A program made the position numbers and the translations under genes. 64,000 nt of DNA, taken from contig JASPKZ010008351.1 of the NCBI GenBank assembly GCA_030220185.1, forward strand, positions 1,364,001 through 1,428,000, given 5' to 3'. Of this stretch, positions 59,459 through 64,000 are shown one piece after another; within the stretch, counting starts at the first letter, position 1, and the number at the start of each line of letters is the position of its first letter. The notes under the pieces are model-generated. The model searched no databases, was not told the origin of the DNA, and worked only from the letters and a program-made list of their open reading frames with translations. The DNA is from Diploptera punctata (Eukaryota; Arthropoda; Insecta; Blattodea; Blaberidae).

Positions 59459-60590
59459 CTGACAAAAGGCAACACAGTTGTACTTATGAATAAGGAGGAA
59501 TACATCCACAAAACTCAAACAATTGATACGTGAAAACAACTTCAAGAGAATCGATAAAGACCCTATGGAAAAATTCAACAAGTCAATAAAAGAACTAATA
59601 ACATCATGCCCTCTTATAACCAACAATAATATACGAGGGCGGATCGGAAAGTAACGCACAATAATTTTTTTCTGCCTTGGTATTGCAGCTAGAATGTTGA
59701 AATTTCACAGAGATATAGTTTGAAGTTTTCACTACAGATGGTATTTTTTCTCAGGTGCACCTCTTGCGAGAGAAGCTTGAACTATGCAACAAAGATGGCG
59801 CGCATGCTACAGTCGTCCACCTGTGAGGAACAGAGAAGTGTTGTTCGATTTTTGTGGGCCAAAGGGCATAAACCCAGTGAAATTCACAGGGACATGCGTG
59901 GCGTGTATGGGGATGATTGTATGGACCGTAGCAATGTCTCCAGGTGGTGCACATTCTTCCAAGAGGGACGCGTGAACCTTAGTGATTCGCCTTAGTGATT
60001 CCTGGCCGGCAAACGCTTTGAGACAGATGTGGAAGTGAAATCAGCAGTGCGCAGATGGCTACACTCCAACCAAACGAACTTCTATGAACAGGGCATATTG
60101 AAACTGGTAACACGATGGGAAAAATGTGTTGAGAAAGTTGGTGACTATGTCGAAAAGTAGGTAAAAGATGTAAGTTCATTTGTGATTTTTTTCCTTTTTT
60201 TTACTATTAAACTTTTTTTAAAAAAAATTATTATGCGTTACTTTCCGATCTGCCCTGTGGACGACTGTAGCATGCGCGCCATCTTTGTTGCATAGTTCAA
60301 GCTTCTCTCGCAAGAGGTGCACCTGAGAAAAAAATACCATCTGTAGTGAAAACTTCAAACTATATCTCTGTGAAATTTCAACATTCTAGCTGCAATACCA
60401 AGGCAGAAAAAAATTATTGTCCGTTACTTTCCGATCCGCCCTCGTACATGAACATAAATACGCAAATAGCAAATGGATAATGAGAGCTTTATAAAAAATC
60501 CACAAAAATGATGTTCCCATGAGACCAGCTGTTAATTGTATTAATGCTCCCAACTACAAAATATCTCAATTAATAGCACATGGATAATAA
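59449..60590 (+). pseudogene. PLE ORF, N-terminal/RT fragments interrupted by mariner
   Basis: 59452-59630 encodes KADKGNTVVLMNKEEYIHKT and KSIKELITSCPLITNNN; after the mariner, 60448-60580 encodes KYANSKWIMRAL, KIHKNDVPMRPAVNCINAPN and YKISQL. ADKGNxxV, PKIHKxxxPxRPI and NxPxYxLxxxL are the first reverse transcriptase motifs of Penelope-like elements. Catalytic RT motifs are deleted here; the sequence jumps to the GIY-YIG domain at 60590. Confidence 0.85.
59632..60446 (+). mobile_element. Deleted mariner plus inverted second copy (foldback mariner)
   Basis: TA-flanked. 59634-60257 is a deletion derivative: transposase start (MLQSSTCEEQRSVVRFLWAK, CMDRSNVSRWCTFFQEGRVN) then a jump to the last residues (QGILKLVTRWEKCVEKVGDY) and a 3' TIR near 60230-60257. 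60258-60444 is the reverse complement of the first ~190 bp, so the outermost ends are two 5' ends. Outer TIR CGAGGGCGGATCGGAAAGTA. Confidence 0.88.
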
Positions 60591-61050
60591 ATTTTATATT
60601 GGCAGGACAAGCAGAAATTTCAATAAAAGATATAAAGAACACCTAAAAGATTTCATACACGCGGGTGATAAATCAAGCTATGCTAAACATCTCATTAACG
60701 CACGTCATTGAATGAACACAATTGAAAACACTCTCATGATAATCCACCGAGAAAACATTCCAGCTAGGATACATATTAATTAAGGTAGAATATTTTTATC
60801 ACTCACCTCATATTGAATTTCATATTTTTTTTTAATAGGATACATATATTTGAAGACCTCGAAATTATAAAGGAAACAAACAACACCTCACTTCTTAATG
60901 AGAACGCACCCCAGTCAAACCCATTATATGAGATCGTCAAAAACAAGTCAGTTGCTGCTACAAACAGTTGGAGTATACATCACCGTACACAACAACAAGT
61001 AACGGAAACTCAACCTGCAGAAGATGGAAGATAACTTCCGAAAGTGCTCC
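60590..61050 (+). pseudogene. PLE GIY-YIG domain, ORF end and overlapping hammerhead-like motif
   Basis: FYIGRTSRNFNKRYKEHLKD (frameshifted), FIHAGDKSSYAKHLIN, then across a small P10 insertion FEDLEIIKETNNTSLLNENA and SNPLYEIVKN, ending ETQPAEDGR. At 61013-61050 CTGCAGAAGATGG, stem II GGAAG/CTTCC with loop ATAA, GAAA and GTGCTC form a hammerhead-like arrangement whose first half is also the last codons of the ORF. Confidence 0.75.
60770..60849 (-). mobile_element. P10 tail fragment with duplication
   Basis: About 60 bp (AATTAAGGTAGAATATTTTT ... CTCACCTCATATTG) flanked by AGGATACATAT (about 60764-60774 and 60837-60847). A 3'-end-only insertion, consistent with target-primed insertion that stopped almost at once. 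Confidence 0.8.
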
Positions 61051-61129
61051 AGTTAATTTTATATACAATATTTTAACAAAGTTGAGGACGATGGCACCTA
61101 CCAACAGGTACAATTTAATTTTAAACTTT

Positions 61130-62238
61130 CATCACATGGATAATGTTCAGTTATAAAATCAATACACAATAAAGAACTCATGAATTAGCAGAAAAACTAC
61201 ATAGTCTAGAAATTAACAAGAACATTAAATTAATGTCATTCAAAATAAAAAATCTTTATACCCAATATTCCAATTGTGGAATGCAGGCTTTCACAGCCGG
61301 TAATCATAATGTTAAAAGATTCTGGGCTATGTAGCCGTGGTCTATACTAGTATTTCTTCCAGACATTTAACATTAAGATATTCCAGTTAACCACCTTCTA
61401 GTCTGTCCAGCTTTAAATCCAACTGCACAACACTCTAAGGACCTTGTTCGCTTGTACTGGGAAGCCAGAGAGAAAATGACTTAAGCGTCAAATCTCGCCA
61501 ATAGAAAACAACAACATATTCCAGTTAATGAAACTATAGACATATTAAAACAAAAATTAACAAACAATAAACTTTACACAAATTACATCAACCAAATAAA
61601 CAAATTAATAATAACAAAACAAAACTACTTCTAATTCTTCAATCAACTTTTCATCCAGGAAGACAGAATCCCTATGGGGAGCCCCACATCAGATTATGGC
61701 AGAAATCTTTCTTCAAGATTTAGAAAACAAACACTTCAAAAAACTAATAACCATGTTTGACATAAAATTGATAGTAAGCTATGTTGATGTCTTTATAATA
61801 ATCTACGAAAATGAAAATTAAGAAAGAAAATGAAATCTTGCAAGAATTAAATAATATGCATAAAAATTTTACTTTCACTGAAGAAATAGAAGTTAAAAAT
61901 AGTATCAATTATTTGGATTTAACTATCACTAAAAATTTCAACAACAACAAACTGGATATCAGCATTTATTGTAAACCCCACAAGTAATACACTTACCATC
62001 AACAAAAATTCTAGACACCCATTCTTACAAAAAAGTAGTACATTCAATAGTTTGATAAGCAGAATGTTAAAAACTTCCTCTAAATGAAAACAATTACATT
62101 AAAGAACTGAATTATATTAAACATACAATGAAAATATTAACAAGTTATTAACAAACGAAAAGAAAAAATAACACATCTGGCACAACTAAACTCAAAAAAG
62201 GAACTTGATGAAAACATTAAGGGTCGAATGTTTGAACG
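61130..62238 (+). pseudogene. PLE reverse transcriptase, second element, degenerate
   Basis: Across frames: KLMSFKIKNLYTQ (61230-61265), then after an interruption (61270-61515 of LINE/PLE 3' ends) IPVNETIDILKQKLTNNKLY, RIPMGSPTSDLMAEIFLQDL, KLITMFDIKLIVSYVDVFII and SINYLDLTITKN. PMGSPxSxLLAEIF and YVDDxFxI are the diagnostic RT boxes of Penelope-like elements; the catalytic YVDD here is YVD with frame loss. The ORF continues with ITHLAQLNSKKELDENIKGR to the LINE insertion at 62239. Confidence 0.85.
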
Positions 62239-62682
62239 CTGATTTTCTTGCCAAAAAAAGGCTCCACTTTAATTCAGAATACTACTAAAAGCTTACCTTT
62301 CACATCCATAAAAAGAATAGTTAAAAACAAATATAAAATCAAACAAAACCAAGACCTATGTAATAAAGCCAAAGACAAAAAATGGAATATTTTAGTAAAG
62401 AAGCCAGATATTATTCCAGAATTTCCACGTAAAACTACAGTAGCAACATTTAGACTGCTTACAGAACATGACTATTTAGACAAACATTTATATAAAATAG
62501 GAATCTACACGAATCCAAATTGTCCTCTATGCAATAAAGACGAAGAAATGAATGAAGAACACCTACAAACCTGTGAAGTATTACCTGTTGGATCCACAAT
62601 AGAGAAATATTGGAGAGCAAGAACGCTAATGGCTTCGGTGCCAAGGCCCAGCATTTGAAAACAACAACAACATGTTTGAACG
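62228..62682 (+). mobile_element. LINE 3' fragment (RNase H-type family) with duplication
   Basis: Element 62239-62671 flanked by ATGTTTGAACG (62228-62238 and 62672-62682). Encodes ADFLAKK-like, LIQNTTKSLPFTSIKRIVKN, FPRKTTVATFRLLTEHDYLD, CPLCNKDEEMNEEHLQTC and YWRARTLMAS; CAA-repeat tail. Confidence 0.92.
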
Positions 62683-63231
62683 CATTAGACAGTAAAAGGC
62701 ATTCTCTGCTGATAAAGTTTTATTCAAACACATTTTTCTTACTCAGAAATCTATTCACACGGTAATAATTGTAAAGCTACCTGACAAGGTACCTTAAGAT
62801 CGTAGCTCAAGATATAAACTTATGTGAAAATCCCGAAGGGAACCGATGGTAACCAATGTAGTTTGAAACTTATCCAAGATGTCGGACCTTGAAGACTTCG
62901 ATCACGTTTTCGGTATACGCGGAGAAGAGGAATTTGATAGAGTCTACCAAAGAATTCAACTGGAAGAATAGGAGAATCGGTGTAATACTGCGCGTCACAG
63001 ACGTGTTTGTATACGGTATTATTTGCAGGATGCAAGCATAAATGCATTCTGCTATAGCAGACGAAAATAACGGAAGTGGTTTTATCGCTGAGAATTCTGG
63101 GCAATTCGTTGCCAATATTACGAAAACGTCAACATTCATGCATGACCAGTTAAGGCGGCCGTTAATTCGATCTCAGCTCACCAGTGATTGGAAGTAATTT
63201 GAGTAGAGAGTAATGTATTTGCATACGACCC
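62683..63231. mobile_element. D1 DNA-element-like repeat, inverted relative to 6.7 and 33.1 kb
   Basis: Reverse-complement copy: starts CATTAGACAGTAAAAGGCAT and ends GTATTTGCATACGACCCT. It interrupts the PLE ORF between RMFER and KTWITLTYTGKE. Confidence 0.65.
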
Positions 63232-64000
63232 TAAAACTTGGATAACACTCACTTATACCGGGAAAGAAACCTCAAAATTGGCTAACATAATAAAAAGTAG
63301 TGGCAAAAAAACATAAAAATAGCATTTGAAACTAATAAATTAAACAACATAATCAATAATAGCATTGAAGAAAATAACAAATTTTATATTGGAAGAACCG
63401 GCGAATTTTTAACATCAGATACAAAGAACATTTCAAGATTTTATATATGCAAGAGATAAATCAAGCTTTGCAAAAATATGTAATTGAGCAGGACACCACA
63501 TGCTGGATATTAATAATACACTAACTATTATGCACAAAGATAATAATCCAAATAGAATCAACATACTGGAGGAAACATAAATATTTAAACAGATCAACAA
63601 TGTAAAAGTAAAATGATCCCACAACAGGCCTGGAGGCCCTTGGGGTAGTAGGAGGTTAAAGCTCCCACTTTTTCTAGACAATCGGCACTTTATGTCAGCC
63701 CTGCATGACAGCCGCCTTTACCCCCAGAACGTGCGTCTGGTACTCATTTCCGTTAGATGCTGAGTCGACCCCAGGGCCATAGTGCCGCCGGAGGGTTTGG
63801 GTCAGTTTAAAAATCCTGACCCCAACGGGACTTGAACCCTCGACCCTCCGGCTTGTAGCTCAGTGCCTTAAGCACTACGCTACAGCGTGCCCCAGACCAG
63901 CAATGACCTGCTATTAAACAAGAACCCACCCAGTAATTCAAACCCACTCTTTAAAGTTATAATGGACCAGCCAGTGGTTGCAGACATACTTCTGCTGATG
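63232..64000 (+). pseudogene. PLE ORF continuation: pre-GIY-YIG, GIY-YIG and C-terminus, with SD SINE
   Basis: KTWITLTYTGKETSKLANII and NNSIEENNKFYIGRTGE (FYIG strand), then FAKICN-like, HMLDINNTLTIMHKDNNPNR; after the SINE (63604-63892) LLLNKNPPSNSNPLFKVIMD, like SLLNENAPQSNPLYEIV of the first PLE. The window ends in CTTCTGCTGATG, the position where a hammerhead core (CUGAUGA) would begin. Frameshifted. Confidence 0.75.
63604..63892 (-). mobile_element. SINE family SD
   Basis: On minus: GGGGCACGCTGTAGCGTAGT (A-box side), GGTTCAAGTCCCG B box, body to GTGGGATCATTTTA. Flanking AGATCAACAATG / AGACCAGCAATG. Confidence 0.88.

Overview
The window is metazoan, almost certainly insect, chromosomal DNA. 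Reasons: spliced exons with GT/AG boundaries and insect-style introns, an AT-rich background, tRNA-derived SINEs, mariner and hAT transposase remnants, non-LTR retrotransposon fragments and Penelope-like elements (PLEs). The repeat load and the peptide signatures of the repeats suggest a large-genome polyneopteran such as a cockroach or termite, but I cannot prove the order.

The only host gene I can support is on the + strand. Nine exons between 6254 and 43465 join in frame into 441 codons plus a stop. They encode the C-terminal HEAT-repeat half of RELCH (KIAA1468 family: LisH, coiled coil, HEAT, Rab11 binding). The 5' exons lie upstream of the window. About 36 kb of the 37 kb gene span is intron, and nearly all recognisable intron sequence is mobile DNA. 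All nine exons remain open and phase-compatible.

The most interesting content is a large population of short retroelements related to PLEs. They carry (i) fragments of a GIY-YIG endonuclease ORF and (ii) a hammerhead-ribozyme-like motif (CUGANGA + stem II + GAAA + a tiny, often palindromic stem III + UH) just downstream of the ORF, followed by a conserved ATGAGGTRAG box and a family-specific tail. I count more than 40 hammerhead-like motifs in about ten sequence families (called P1 to P10 here). Most copies are inverted dimers: two 5'-truncated copies face each other and both 3' tails point outward. Many of these dimers are flanked by a single 8-17 bp target-site duplication, so the whole inverted structure arrived in one event. 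Clusters of tRNA-derived SINE units (S1) show the same tails-outward geometry with one duplication around the whole cluster.

Layout: 1-6250, SINEs, foldback PLEs and a nested SINE cluster. 6254-43465, the RELCH 3' exons with intronic PLE dimers, a hAT element split by insertions (14.9-19.7 kb), LINE fragments, MITEs, and a mariner (41-42.2 kb). 43.5-58.2 kb, downstream flank with three SINE clusters, a mariner with an internal deletion but an open frame (48.3-49.2 kb), and more PLE dimers. 58.5-64 kb, a LINE reverse transcriptase and the remains of longer PLEs (reverse transcriptase plus GIY-YIG), interrupted by mariner, LINE, DNA-element and SINE insertions. No rRNA, CRISPR or bacterial-type operon is present. 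All assignments are by eye without database searches.
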